Shown in pieces: positions 44,330 through 56,287 of a stretch of DNA of 64,000 nt (its first letter is position 1; every line of letters starts with the position of its first letter). The DNA is taken from positions 62,373,396 to 62,437,395 of the forward strand of contig OY757026.1 of NCBI GenBank assembly GCA_963580285.1, written 5' to 3'. The notes beneath the pieces were generated by a model that saw only the letters and a list, made by a program, of their open reading frames with translations, was not told the DNA's origin and ran no database searches. The translations under genes and the position numbers were made by a program. The DNA is from Lucinisca nassula (lineage: Eukaryota > Mollusca > Bivalvia > Lucinida > Lucinidae).

Positions 44330-45470
44330 ATCCACAGGGTAACAAGTGGGCCCCTGGTAGAGCCATTATTGGCCCCTGGCTATAATTTGAACTATCTTGG
44401 TAGTGGTCTAAAAAGTGAAGCTTCATACCAAATATCAAAGACCGGAGCCTTCTGGTTTCAGACAAGAAGATTTTTAAAGGTTTTCCTTATATAAGTCTAT
44501 ATAAATCTTGGAGTCCCTGGGCGGGCCATTTTTGACCCAAGAGCTATAATTTGAATAATCTTGGTAGAAATCAACAAGATGAAGCTTCATACCAAATATC
44601 AAAGACCTTGGCCTTCTGCTTTCAGAAAAAAAGATTTTCAAATGTTTTCATTGCCTTGACTTCTATTTCCTATGCCTATAATTTGAACAATTTGATAGAG
44701 GTCCACTAGATGAAGCTTTACACCAAATTATGAAATATCAAAGACCTGGGCCTTGCGGTTTCAGAGTAGAAGACTTTTTCAAATGTCCCTATATAAGTCA
44801 ATGTAAAACCAAAGGGCCCCGGGGCGAAGGCATTTTTGGGCCATTAGAGCTATAATTTGAACCAGCTTGGTAGAGGTCCACTATACACCAAATATCAAAG
44901 ACCTGGGCCATACGGTTTCGGAGAAGATTTGCCCTGTGTAAGCCAATGTAAAAGGGCCTGCAGGTGGGGGCATTTTTCGCACCAGGCCTATAATTTGAAC
45001 AATTTTGATAGAGGTCCACTAGATGAAGCTTCATACCAAATATCAAAGAACTGGGCCTTGGCGTTTCAGAGAAGAAGATTTTAAAGATTTTCCCTATATA
45101 AGCCTAGGTAAAACCAAATGGCCCAGGGTGGGGGCATTTTTGGCCCCTGGGCTATAATTTGAACAATCTTGGTACAGGTCCACTAGACGTAGCTCCATAC
45201 CAAATATCAAAGACCTGGACCTTGTGTTTCAGAGAAGAAGATTTTTAAATATTTTCCCTATATATGCCTATGAAAAACTAAAGGGCCCCGGGGCATGTGC
45301 ATTTTTGGCCCCAGGGCTATTATTTGAACAATCTTGATAGAGGTTCCCTAGATGAAGCTTCACACCAAATATCAAAGACCTCGGCCTTGCGGTTTCAGAG
45401 AAGATTTTTAAAGATTTCCCTATATAGGTCTATGTAAAACAAAAGGGCCCTTTAATTTGCTTACAATTCT
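44330..45470. repeat. Tandem array alpha of the Helentron-like element
   Basis: TATAATTTGAAC recurs at about 44,382, 44,549, 44,679, 44,850, 44,990 and 45,153, with a TATTATTTGAAC variant at 45,321. Each is followed by GGTAGAGGTCCACTAGATG, ACCAAATATCAAAGACC and CAGAGAAGAAGATTTT variants. About seven monomers of 130-170 bp. Confidence 0.85.
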
Positions 45471-45539
45471 GGTAGGGGGTCACCCTAGGAACATTTCTGT
45501 GAAATTATTTTGAAATCGGGCCAATTGGGTTGGCGATGT

Positions 45540-46918
45540 TGTTTAAAGGTTTTTTCTATTTTTAGCTCTGGTGGCCATTTTATTCAGCGGAGCAGAACCA
45601 TTTTAGCAATTTTGGTAGAGGGTCACCTCAGGAACATTTCTGTGAAATTGTTTGGAAATCGGGCCAAAAGGCATGGAGGAGATGTCATTTAAAGGTTTTT
45701 CTATTTTTAGCTCTGGCGGTCATTTTGTTCAGCAGAGCGGAACCATTTAAGCAATTTTGGTAAAGGGTTATCCAAGGAGCATTCCAGCGAAATTATTTTG
45801 AAATCGGGCCAAAGGGCTACTAGCCTAGGAGGAGATGTCGTTTAAAGATTATTTCTATTTTTAGCACTGGCGGCCATTTTGTTCAGCCGAGTGGAACCAT
45901 TTTAGCAATTTTAGTAGAGGGTCAACTTAGGAACATTTCTGTGAAATTATTTCGAAATCAGGCCAAAGGGCTTGGAGAAGATGTCGTTTAGAGGTTTTTC
46001 TATTTTTAGCTCTGGCGGCCATTTTGTTCAGCTGAGCGCCAACAATTTTAGCAATTTTGGTAGTGGTCATCCAAGGAACATTTCTGTGAAATTATTTTGA
46101 AATCGGATCAAAGGGCTAGGAGGAGATGACGTTTAAAGGTTTTTCTATTTTTAGCTATGGCGGCCATTTTGTTTAGCGGAGCTGAACCATTTAATCAATT
46201 TTGGTAGAGGGTCATCAAAGGAACATTTCCGTGAAATTATTTTGAAATCGGGTCAAAGGGCTAGGAGGAGAGGTCTTTTAAATGTTTTTCTATTTTCAGC
46301 TCTGGCGGCCATTTTGTTCAGCCGAGGGGAACAATTTTAGCAATTTTAGTAGAAGGTCAACTTAGGAACATTTCTGTGAAATAATTTCGAAATCAGGCCA
46401 AAGGGCTAGGAGGAGATGTCGATTTAAGGGTTTTTTCTATTTTTAGCTCTGGCGGCCATTTTGTTCAGCGGAGCAGAACAATTTTAGCAATTTTGGTAGA
46501 GGGTCATCCAAGGAACATTTCTGTGAAATTATTTTGAAATCGGATCAAAGGGCTAGGAGGAGATGTCGTTTAAAGGTTTTTCTATTTTTAGCTCTGGCGG
46601 CCATCTTGTTCAGCGGAGCGGAACCATTTTAGCAATTTTGGTAGAGGGTCGTCCAAGGAACATTTCTGTGAAATTATTTTGAAATCGAGCCAAAGGGCTA
46701 GGAGGAGATGTCGTTTAAAGGTTTTTTCTATTTTTAGCTCTGGCGGCCATCTTGTTCAGCGGAGCGGAACCATTTTAGCAATTTTGGTAGAGGGTCATCC
46801 AAGGAACATTTCTGTGAAATTATTTTGAAATCTGGTCAAATGGCTAGGAGGAGATGTCGTTTAAAGGTTTTTTTCTATTTTTAGCTCTGGTGGCCATCTT
46901 GTTCAGCGGAGCGGAACC
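45540..46918. repeat. Tandem array beta, left part
   Basis: TTTTAGCAATTTTGGTAGAG recurs every 145-150 bp (about 45,602 to 46,772), with GGAACATTTCTGTGAAATTA, TTTTGAAATCGGGCC, CTAGGAGGAGATGTCGTTTA and GCTCTGGCGGCCATTTTGTT. About nine monomers. The array stops at GCGGAACC, where the LINE begins, and continues at 51,010. Confidence 0.88.
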
Positions 46919-48106
46919 TTCATACCTTCATACCGGTCTGTTGAAGTAATGTAAGCCTGAAAAGGCTTGTCAACTTCTTCTTAAGTTCATCTCTAATTTT
47001 TTCCCCACTTCCGGTCGTTAGTATACTTGGTCTATCTCGAATCTCTCCCTATTCCACAGTGTATCAATTCTCGTTTTGAACTGTAAAACGGTTTCGCTCT
47101 CAACCACATCTTCTTGTAGGTTATTCCAATCGTCAATGCAACGTATTGGGAATGACTGAGCCCTGAGGGTTTTATTGCACCTTGGCTTATGAAGTTTAAA
47201 AATATGACCTCTCGTAATATTTTCATTAAAGGACAAACCGAATTTTTCCACACTTGTATCTTCAATGTTGGTCACAATTTTAAACAGCTGAATCATGTCA
47301 TATCATCTTTTACGACGGTAATACAAAGAGGGTAGATTTAGTGCTTTTAATCTTTCTTGGTAGCTTAAGACTTTTATTTCTGGGACTATTTTTGTAGCTC
47401 TTCTTTGCACATTTTCCAACATTTGCCTATGATTTTTAGTGCTCGGGTTCCACACTGGAGACCCGTAATCCAGGACAGATCGTATAAGGGACTTATAAAC
47501 TGTCAGGAACATATCTTTATTCATAAATGAGAATGTTCTTTTCACCATACCAAGCAGTCTATTTGCCTCTTTCACTGTTACTGCTATATGTTTATTAAAC
47601 TTCAAGTTTTCCTCAAAGGTAATCCCCAGATCTTTCTCTTCCACATCTTTCTTTAATGATTTAATTTCATTGTCTTTGTTTATCATTTTATATTCAAAGT
47701 CATATTTCACAGTTCCATATTGAATATATTTGCATTTGCTTATGTTGTGTTCCAATAACCAGTCTCGACCCCAATAACACGATTCATACAGATCGTCTTG
47801 TAATTCTTCTTGATATGAAGGCTCTCCAATCGCCGCAAATATCTTCGTATCATCGGCAAAGGTCTTGCATATTTTTCTGAGTTGATCTGGCATGTCATTT
47901 ATATATATGTTAAATAGCACAGGGCCCAATACTGAGCCCTGAGGAACCCCAGAGGTTACACTTTTCCAGTCTGAGTTTGTACCATTCAGCATTACTTTTT
48001 GACGTCTATCACTCAAAAAGTCTCTGACCCATTCTAAAACTTCACCATGAATGCCGTACCCTTCCAATTTCTGCAATAATCTTTTGTGTGGAATTGAATC
48101 AAAGGC
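46919..48106 (-). pseudogene. CR1-type LINE, RT C-terminal half and 3' end
   Basis: Minus-strand motifs: KAFDSIPHKRLLQKLEGYG, VTSGVPQGSVLGPVLFNIY, TFADDTKIFAAIG with an intact FADD, WLEHN-like LLEHNISKCKYIQYG, DLGITFEENLKFNKHI, then YKSLIRSVLDYGSPVWNP. One in-frame TGA follows YRRKR at 47,303; the frame then continues to IDDWNNLQEDVVES and ends ERFEIDQVY (47,018). The 3' end is a short GTATGAAG repeat. The domain order is that of CR1-type elements without RNase H. Confidence 0.86.
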
Positions 48107-49186
48107 TTTTCCACTCTTTACACTACACTTCCTCATAATCTTATAAAAGAAAAGCTTAATGATTTAATTGAATGGGCTTTTCACAGAGAAGATTCTCTCT
48201 ATCTTGCATGTAATGTCAGAAATGCATTTTTCACTTCTAAAGAGCATAAGAATTATACACTTTGGTCATGTCAGAAAGTGTGTGATGCCCTCACCTTTCT
48301 ACTTGACAATATTTATATTAGATTCGGTACTAAGTTATTTAGACAAATTGTGGGTATTCCGATGGGTACTAATGGCGCACCTCTTGTGGCTGATCTGTTC
48401 TTGTATTGTTATGAAAGAGACTTCATTTTGTCGCTTTCCATTGATAACCAGTCTGAAATTATTGAAGGTTTTAGCTCCACTTCTAGATATTTAGATGATT
48501 TATTAAATATTGATAATACCTATTTTGATGGTTTGATCAGTCAGATTTACCCCCTAGAACTTCAGTTAAATAAAGCAAATTCTTCTGATACCGAGGCCCC
48601 GTTTTTGGATTTACATCTATCTATTGTAGATGGATTTGTTTCGTGCAAAATTTATGATAAACGCGATGACTTTGATTTTGAGATTGTAAATTTTCCTTTT
48701 TTGGATGGTGATGTTCCTCGTGCGCCATCCTATGGCGTTTATATTTCGCAATTAATTCGATTTGCTAGAGTGTGTAGTCATGTAACTGACTTCAACACTC
48801 GTAATAAATTATTAACGGCTAAACTCCTTAATCAGGGTTATCGGTACCATAAACTACGCAAAGCCTTTTCGAAATTTTATAGACGCCATTCTGATTTAAT
48901 TTCAAAATTCAATATTGGACTTAAATCTCTTCTGCAACAAGGTCTATCGGAACCCGAATTTTATGGTGACTTAGTATATAAATTCAGAAAAATATATAAC
49001 CGCAATGACTTCAGCACCCAATTTCGTAAAATCATTCTTCGATACAAAAAGATTGGGTACAACATGGATATTATACGACAGACTGCATGCATGGTAGTTA
49101 ACCCAATCACGGTTGGCAACTTTGCTTCCCTCTTTAATTGCACGCCGGTGGGTCAGACCTCAGATTCTATGACGGCTCCAACGTAA
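48107..49186 (+). pseudogene. Penelope-like reverse transcriptase, longest open copy
   Basis: The frame is open for 359 codons from the cut edge: FSTLYTTLPHNLIKEKLND; YTLWSCQKVCDALTFLLDN; QIVGIPMGTNGAPLVADLF; RYLDDLLNIDNTYFDGL (catalytic YLDD); FLDLHLSIVDGFVSCKIYDK; LLNQGYRYHKLRKAFSKFY; ending VGQTSDSMTAPT. The usual NCAPL is NGAPL. The N-terminal part (about the first 85 codons seen at 25,387-25,560) is missing, so this is 5'-truncated. No GIY-YIG domain follows. Confidence 0.88.
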
Positions 49187-49771
49187 AGGCTTATTGAGAA
49201 TTAGAGAGATAATGTTGGTTGGTGCCTGATGCTCTGTCTCTGGTCGGGCTCATCGGAGTCTAACTGTTGGTTTTCTTTTGCTCCAGCATTTCAGTGGTTT
49301 CTTGCTGTCGAGTCCTCACCGTTGTCTCACCTCTGTGGTTCTTTGATTTTTGTGTTCACGGAGATGTTGCACTGATGAGTTAGGAGGCCTTCATGCGGAC
49401 TGAACAAATTATTTGTCTAAATCGCGACGGAAGTAAGGGCGAGGATTGTGGTCATGTAAAATCGATTTAAGCCCCCCCCCCCCCCCCCCCCCCAGTGGAA
49501 ATCTTCCACTGACCGTTCCAAGGCGGCTCTTCTGTGGCGATTTATTTATGTTGTTGTTTGTTACTTATTGTGTGTATCACTTGTGTCTTTTAATTTTGGA
49601 TGGCCATAAGGCCATTTTGTGGGAAAGTAACTGTCCTTATGGCCTTCCTTTGTTTAGGTTTCCATTATGGTCTGGTCGCTTAATGTTTGCATTTCTTTCC
49701 CTTTGGTGTCTTTTATGGGTGGAGTAAGTTAATTGTATCAATTCCTGATCTTTGTTTTACTTCTACTTTAC
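49187..49771 (+). mobile_element. Penelope-like tail, plus-strand copy
   Basis: Same blocks as the minus-strand tails but in the other orientation, from ACGTAAAGGCTTATTGAG to TTTGTTTTACTTCTACTTTAC. It includes a run of about 22 C (49,472-49,493) and a single 98-bp monomer. It joins CR1 LINE sequence at 49,772. Confidence 0.82.
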
Positions 49772-51009
49772 TTATGTCCAAATATATGGCATCGATCTGT
49801 TCATTATAATGCTTTTCTCAAATTTCCTCTTTGATGCCCTTGTAACCTTAGTACACACATTTCTCACCTTACAGTATTCAAAGTAGTCCCTTTGGTTCTG
49901 TGTATGTAAATACCTATTCCAGGCCCTATGTTTTTTCTTCACAGCTTCTAAGCATTTACTGTCCATCCACTTATGTTTCTTTTTAGACCGTCTCTTTAAC
50001 GGGATGTGCTTTTTTATAGCTTCTTGCAACTTATTCTGGAAAAAGTTCCAACTGTCTCCAATGTTTAATTTTTCCATTTGGCTCCAGTCAATAACTTGAA
50101 GCTCTGAATTGATAGCTATATAGTCTCCCTTATGAAAGTTATATTTGACTGTATTTGAGGTTCTCAATTCTGGGTTGCTATTTAAACATACACTAAATGC
50201 TATATGGTCACTAGCACCTAAGCCACTACTATATTGTATACTGTCAATTATTTCACTCCTATCCACCAATACTAGGTCCAATATCTTAGAAGTCTGTCCG
50301 GTTCTATATCTAGTAGGCCTAACCACCTCTTGAGACAAAAAATTGTCTCTGAGACATTCAATAAACTGAAATTCTGCATGTGCTTCATTGTGATCAGTAC
50401 TCCATTCATTCCAGTTTATACCAGGGTAGTTAAAATCTCCAAAAATCACTGTATAATTGTACTTTAGGCTCACTGCTGAAAATATAAGTTGATTTAACCT
50501 CATGTTATTTGCAATGCCACTACCTGGACTCCTATAAACACCACCAATCAACATACTTTAATTGTTCTTCATTTTCAGTTCACACCAGCAAGATTCCTTA
50601 AAGGGTTTATTATTCAATACTGAACAATCTACATATGTCAGGCTTTCTTTTATGTATATTCCCACACCTCTACTTTTGTCTTCAATTCTACTTGTACATA
50701 AATTGAAGCCATCAATCTGAAATTCGACTATACTCAAGTCAGTAGCTTTTACTGTCTTGGGAAATAACTCAGTTATCACAATTACATCTGGTTGGTTCAG
50801 TTCAATTTCCGCCAACATTTCATCTCTCTTATTCAGGTAACTATCTGCATTTGTATACCAAACTTTTATTCCTTCATTTCTCACTTGCAAGCTATCTGTA
50901 TAAGTATCTGATGATGCCCTACTATACAATACAGTACTTTCTGAATTTATTGAATTGCTATCATCTGAACTCTGATCAAATGCAAAGTCACTGTCTGTAT
51001 CATTTGAAA
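49772..51009 (-). pseudogene. CR1-type LINE, endonuclease and linker
   Basis: Minus strand: IKVWYTNADSYLNKRDEML, NQPDVIVITELFPK, DKSRGVGIYIKESLTYVD, a single in-frame TAA near 50,557, then MLIGGVYRSPGSG, YTVIFGDFNYPGINWNEWS, SSGLGASDHIAFSVCLN. These are the apurinic-type endonuclease motifs ending in SDH. The linker ends RSMPYIWT at the PLE joint. The residues between here and KAFDSIPH at 48,106 (roughly 230 in related elements) are missing. The 5' end is truncated at 51,009. Confidence 0.85.
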
Positions 51010-51250
51010 ACCATTTTAGCAATTTTGGTAGGGGGTCATCCAAGGAACATTTCTTTGAAATTATTTTGAAATCGGGCCAAAGGGCTAGGAGGAGATGTCG
51101 TTTAAAGCTTTTTCTATTTTTAGCTCTGGCGGCCATTTTGTTCAGCAGAGCGGAACCATTTTAGCAATTTTGGTAGAGGGTCACCCAAGGAACATTTCTG
51201 TGAAAGTATTTTGAAATCGGACCAAAGGGCTAGGAGGAGATGTCATTTAA
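51010..51250. repeat. Tandem array beta, right part
   Basis: Two further monomers (TTTTAGCAATTTTGGTAG at 51,015 and 51,163) continue the array interrupted at 46,918. AACC is present at both edges of the LINE. Confidence 0.85.
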
Positions 51251-52017
51251 GTGAATTGTTGACGCCGGACGCCGCACGACGCACGACGGACGCCGGACAA
51301 AAGGCGATCACAATAGCTCACCTTGAGCACTTCGTGCTCAGGTGAGCTAAAAAAAACAACCAAAAATGTAAGCGTTTCTCGCCAGTTTTCAATTCGCGAG
51401 ATCTCTTTACTTTGGGACGGATCAGCTGAGAGAGATGGGCTGGTGAAATGCACGCGCACGTTAACTATAGGCGTGCACGCCAAAGTTGCCTTCGGCAACT
51501 TTGTCCATGCCCGTATCAAATTACGAGAATCATTCATGACTATGGATTCGATTTGGGCATTTCCAACCCGAGGGAAGCCCAAGCCGCTCGGAATCGAAGC
51601 TAAACCTTGAGCTAAGAATTTATTCCATTGAAATTGTCGTTATAACGAGTTTTGCCGTAATAACGAATGTCTTATAACGCGGGTCCTCTGTACTACAGTC
51701 GGTCCACTAGTGTTGTCAGTGCCTTGAAGGCAAACAAGAACTGGAATCCCTTGTAAAAATAAAGGCTATGTCAGACCTGTGGGGGCGCAAAGTCAGTGAA
51801 CTATGAAATGTAGGTCAAGGTCAAACATGCCCGCATTAAAGTTGGCATCCCTAGATGCAAGTTGTACCAAGTATCATTAATGAAGCTCTTATAATTCTTG
51901 AGAAATGGACTTGAACATTAGGGTGATCTGTAGGGTAAATATGTTCTATAAAAGGGTTATCCTTTGGAAGCAAGGAATACACCACAGAACCAAAAATATG
52001 GAGTGTACATGTTTTCT

Positions 52018-52063
52018 GGGCCAGACTAGCTAGTTTCAGTCAATTAGGCCTCATCAGTGACCC
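52018..52063 (-). ncRNA. Type I hammerhead ribozyme, weakened stem II
   Basis: Minus strand: stem I GGGTCA/TGGCCC, core CTGATGA, stem II GGCC/GACT (one mismatch, one G-U), core GAAA, palindromic stem III ACTAGCTAGT, cleavage residue C (complement of 52,024). Core positions are intact. Confidence 0.85.
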
Positions 52064-52117
52064 TCAGATATTTTCAAAATTCCACTATGGAATCAATGAT
52101 CCCAAAGGACAAGAATA

Positions 52118-52484
52118 TAAGAATCTGATATGGGGTTCTGTTGTAGATGAGCGTTTCCAACCCGAGGGATGACCGTGCTGAGCGGAACCGAGGCTACGCC
52201 GAGGTTCCGTTCAGCACGGTCATCCCGAGGGTTGGAAACGCCCATCTACAACAGAACCCCATATTGGATTCTTTTTCTTGCACATCACCTCCGGTTAGTT
52301 TTGACAGCTCGCACATGAATATTGTTTACAAAATAAAAATAGTGCGGAAGTAGTTCCGGCAGTTGAATAGAATTGAAGCGTAATTATGTTAGTTGCCTGG
52401 GTCGGAACACTAGGGTCAGAACATAAATTTCTATCCCAGGGTAAAATCACGGATTTCCTTGTCTGGTGTGCCAGAAAATATAAT
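52118..52484. mobile_element. Variable-palindrome element 1
   Basis: Inserted in the hammerhead element with a likely AATATA duplication. The first part, 52,119-52,272, is one long palindrome: AAGAATC..ATATGGGG, TTCTGTTGTAGATG, CGTTTCCAACCCGAGGG, ATGACCGTGCTGAGCGGAAC, apex CGAGGCTACGCCGAGG, then the complement. The second part is shared with 53,330-53,595: GGTCAGAACATAAATTTC, TATCCCAGGGTAAAATCACG, CTTGTCTGGTGTGC. Confidence 0.8.
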
Positions 52485-52733
52485 CTACACTATGATGTAG
52501 GGCAGGGAGACGTTTTACCGCCGCCACACATTCCCACACACCAGCTGTAGTGAAGTTAAATATGTTCTATAAAAAGGTTATCCTTTGGAAGCAAGGAATA
52601 CACGAAATCATGACCCACAAAATATAGGTCAAGATCAAATATGAATGCTTGCATTAAAGTTGCCATCCCCAGATGCAAGTATGTATCAACTATCCTTAAC
52701 CCAGATATGCTTAGCTGCTCTTTTTGGGACAAT

Positions 52734-52802
52734 GGCAAACAGTGCAGATCCAGATCAGACGCCACAGAACGCGGCATCTAATCTGGGTCTACACTGTTAG
52801 CT
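52734..52802. repeat. Palindromic GTGCAGATCCAGATCAGACGCC repeat
   Basis: Member of the family at 43,761-43,828: GGCAAACAGTGCAGATC..CAGACGCC faces GGCATCTAATCTGGGTC..ACACTGTTAGC. Confidence 0.72.
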
Positions 52803-53186
52803 TTAAGTACATACATTTTTTGCAAAACTTTCCGCAAAAAAAAATAAACCTGGCACCCGTATAATTGGAAATGGACCGCTCCATTAGGTGGGAGGTTCCA
52901 TTGTCATATATGAGTAAATAAAGTTCTTGTAGTTCTTGAGAAATGGACTTAAGATCAGGGTGAGTGCTAGGGTTGATACAATAGTTCACAAACTCAGTGA
53001 ACCATGAAATGTAGGTGAAGCTTTGCATTCAATTTGCCATCCGTAGATGCAATACTGTACCAAGTAGCATTAATGAAGCTCTTATATTTCTTGAGAAATA
53101 GGCTTGAACATTAGGGTGAACGCAAGGGTCGACGCAATAGTTCCCAAAGCCAGTGAACCATGAAATGTATGTCAGGCTTGTATTAT

Positions 53187-53595
53187 AAGAATCTTATATG
53201 GGGGTGAGGGGTGGATGGAAAAATCCGTCCCGAGGGTCACTGTCCGGTATCACGAGGCTTGCCGAGTGATGCCGGACAGTGATCCCGAGGGACGGATTTT
53301 TCTATCCACCCCTCACACCCATATAGGATTCTTTTTCTTGCATACCTTCCATTTCTATTGCGAATTTTTAATGCTGCTGTCACTTCATTTACCGACGTCC
53401 GCCATTTTGTGATGACACAACAGGAATGTTTAGTGACGTCACGCATGACGACGCCGCGCATGAGGTTGTAATCAATCAGTGCATTTATCAAACACGCGAT
53501 TATATTCGATTTGGGGTCGGAACACCAGGGTCAGAACATAAATTTCTATCCCAGGGTAAAATCACGGATTTGCTTGTCTGGTGTGCAAGAATAAA
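53187..53595. mobile_element. Variable-palindrome element 2
   Basis: Palindrome at 53,187-53,332: AAGAATCTTATATGGG, TGAGGGGTGGATGG, AAAAATCCGTCCCGAGGG, TCACTGTCCGG, TATCAC, apex GAGGCTTGCCGAG, then the complement and CCCATATAGGATTCTT. The downstream half matches element 1. The arms have nothing in common with element 1 except AAGAATC..ATATGGG and the CCCGAGGG block. Confidence 0.8.
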
Positions 53596-53829
53596 TTTGC
53601 CATCCCTAGATGCAAGTCTACACCAAGTAACATTAATGGAGCTCTTATAGTTTTTGAACAATTAATTTGAACATTAGAGTGACCGCTAGGATGGTCGCCG
53701 TTGTTGACGGCCGGTAGACAAATGGACAGACGAACGGACGGAAATTTCGACTCCTATATCGTGCAATGCTAAAAGCAGGCGCGACAATGACATATTCATT
53801 TTTCTGAAGATGTCCCGAGGTATCCCAAG

Positions 53830-55640
<1,811 letters not shown>

Positions 55641-56097
55641 ACACGAATAACCGCCGTTTTGTCATGGCCAACTTTATCTGACATTTTACCTGACCACCTG
55701 TACCGTGACAGTCACACTAAAAGTCAATGTTGGGTTGTCTCCCTTTGACGGAGGCCAATGATAGATACCTATTGTGTAATCTCAAGTGTGTTATAATCCG
55801 GTTGTGTGTGAAAGTATTTTCGCCTTTATGAACCCGGGGTATATTGAACGAGAATCGCTCATGTCAATAGATGACTAGTTAATTTCGGACTGGCTGTTTT
55901 GGTGAGGCCTAAAGTTCTGTTCTGTTTTGTCGTTACTAAAGTCTTAACGAGCGAGAAAATCACTCTTTTTGTGAAACCGTTAAAAATGAGCCATTTTTTT
56001 TTGTGCTTAACTCAAAATATTATTGGTTCTCTCAAATCCTTTTTTTTTTTTTTTTTGTTTTGGAATGAAATATTCCACTTTAGAAATAAAAAGAGTG

Positions 56098-56262
56098 AGT
56101 GAGTGAGTTTTAGTTTTACGTCCCACCAACAGCTAAGGTCATACGGAGACGGGACCTCGATTTAAAGACTCGTCCGAAAGTCTGGAGAAGCCCGGGATCG
56201 ATCCTGCGACCCCTGGTTTACAAGGCGAGTAGCGTAACCACTGCACCACGAAGGCTTCTAGA
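56098..56262 (-). mobile_element. tRNA-derived SINE
   Basis: Minus strand: CTTCGTGGTGCAGTGGTTAC (A box), then CTCGCCTTGTAAACCAGG, then GGATCGATCCCGGGC (B box) at tRNA spacing. The body AGACTTTCGGACGAGTC and GTCCCGTCTCCGTATG runs to a (CTCA)n-type tail (CACTCACTCACTC). Head, body and tail make a SINE likely. The anticodon-position triplet reads TGT, which is weak support for a Thr-tRNA origin. Confidence 0.75.
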
Positions 56263-56287
56263 AATAAAAAGAAAAAAATCTTTTATA

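Larger units (their letters stand above)
44293..51351 (+). mobile_element. Pearl/Helentron-like element with nested LINE and PLE
   Basis: The 5' end is ACAAGAGGTCCATGATGGCC with subterminal CGCTCACCTGA. The 3' end has the hairpin GAGCACTTCGTGCTC (51,326-51,340), AGGTGAG, CTAA. Subterminal GCTCACCTGA and TCAGGTGAGC are complementary. The inside is two tandem arrays. Without the nested retroelements (46,919-51,009) it would be about 3 kb. The end structure resembles Helitron/Helentron 3' ends; no replicase is present, so it is non-autonomous. Confidence 0.75.
51940..52603 (-). mobile_element. Hammerhead retroelement, unit plus 43-bp terminal repeat
   Basis: Absent from the paired segment at about 59,640. 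Both ends carry the same 43 bp (51,940-51,982 and 52,561-52,603; one mismatch), running on the plus strand from TATGTTCTATAAA to GCAAGGAATACAC. After removing the 0.37-kb palindromic insertion at 52,118-52,484 the unit is about 256 bp, close to the 261-bp tandem spacing at 35 kb. Overlapping ends are expected from a greater-than-unit-length copy of a circular or multimeric RNA. Confidence 0.82.
51520..53720. repeat. Segmental repeat paired with 59,210-60,110
   Basis: Shares GAATCATTCATGACTATGG, TTTCCAACCCGAGGGAAGCC, AACGCGGGTCCTCTGTACTA, TGTCAGTGCCTTGAAGGCAA and about 160-bp monomers (CATCCCTAGATGCAAGT, CTTATAGTTCTTGAGAAATG, GTGAACCATGAAATGTA) with the other copy. This copy has gained a hammerhead retroelement (51,940-52,603) and two variable-palindrome elements. 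No gene. Confidence 0.82.

Noticed and set aside
49367..49430. Possible hammerhead in the PLE tail (CTGATGA at 49,372-49,378, later GGACTGAAC and CAAATTATTTG)
   Set aside because: An extra base separates stem II from the GAA core, the fourth core A is missing, and no stem I can be paired around the motif. PLEs are known to carry hammerheads, so a decayed one is possible, but this sequence does not support it.
56180..56258. Functional minus-strand tRNA gene
   Set aside because: A and B boxes are good but the acceptor stem does not close, and a SINE body and tail follow.
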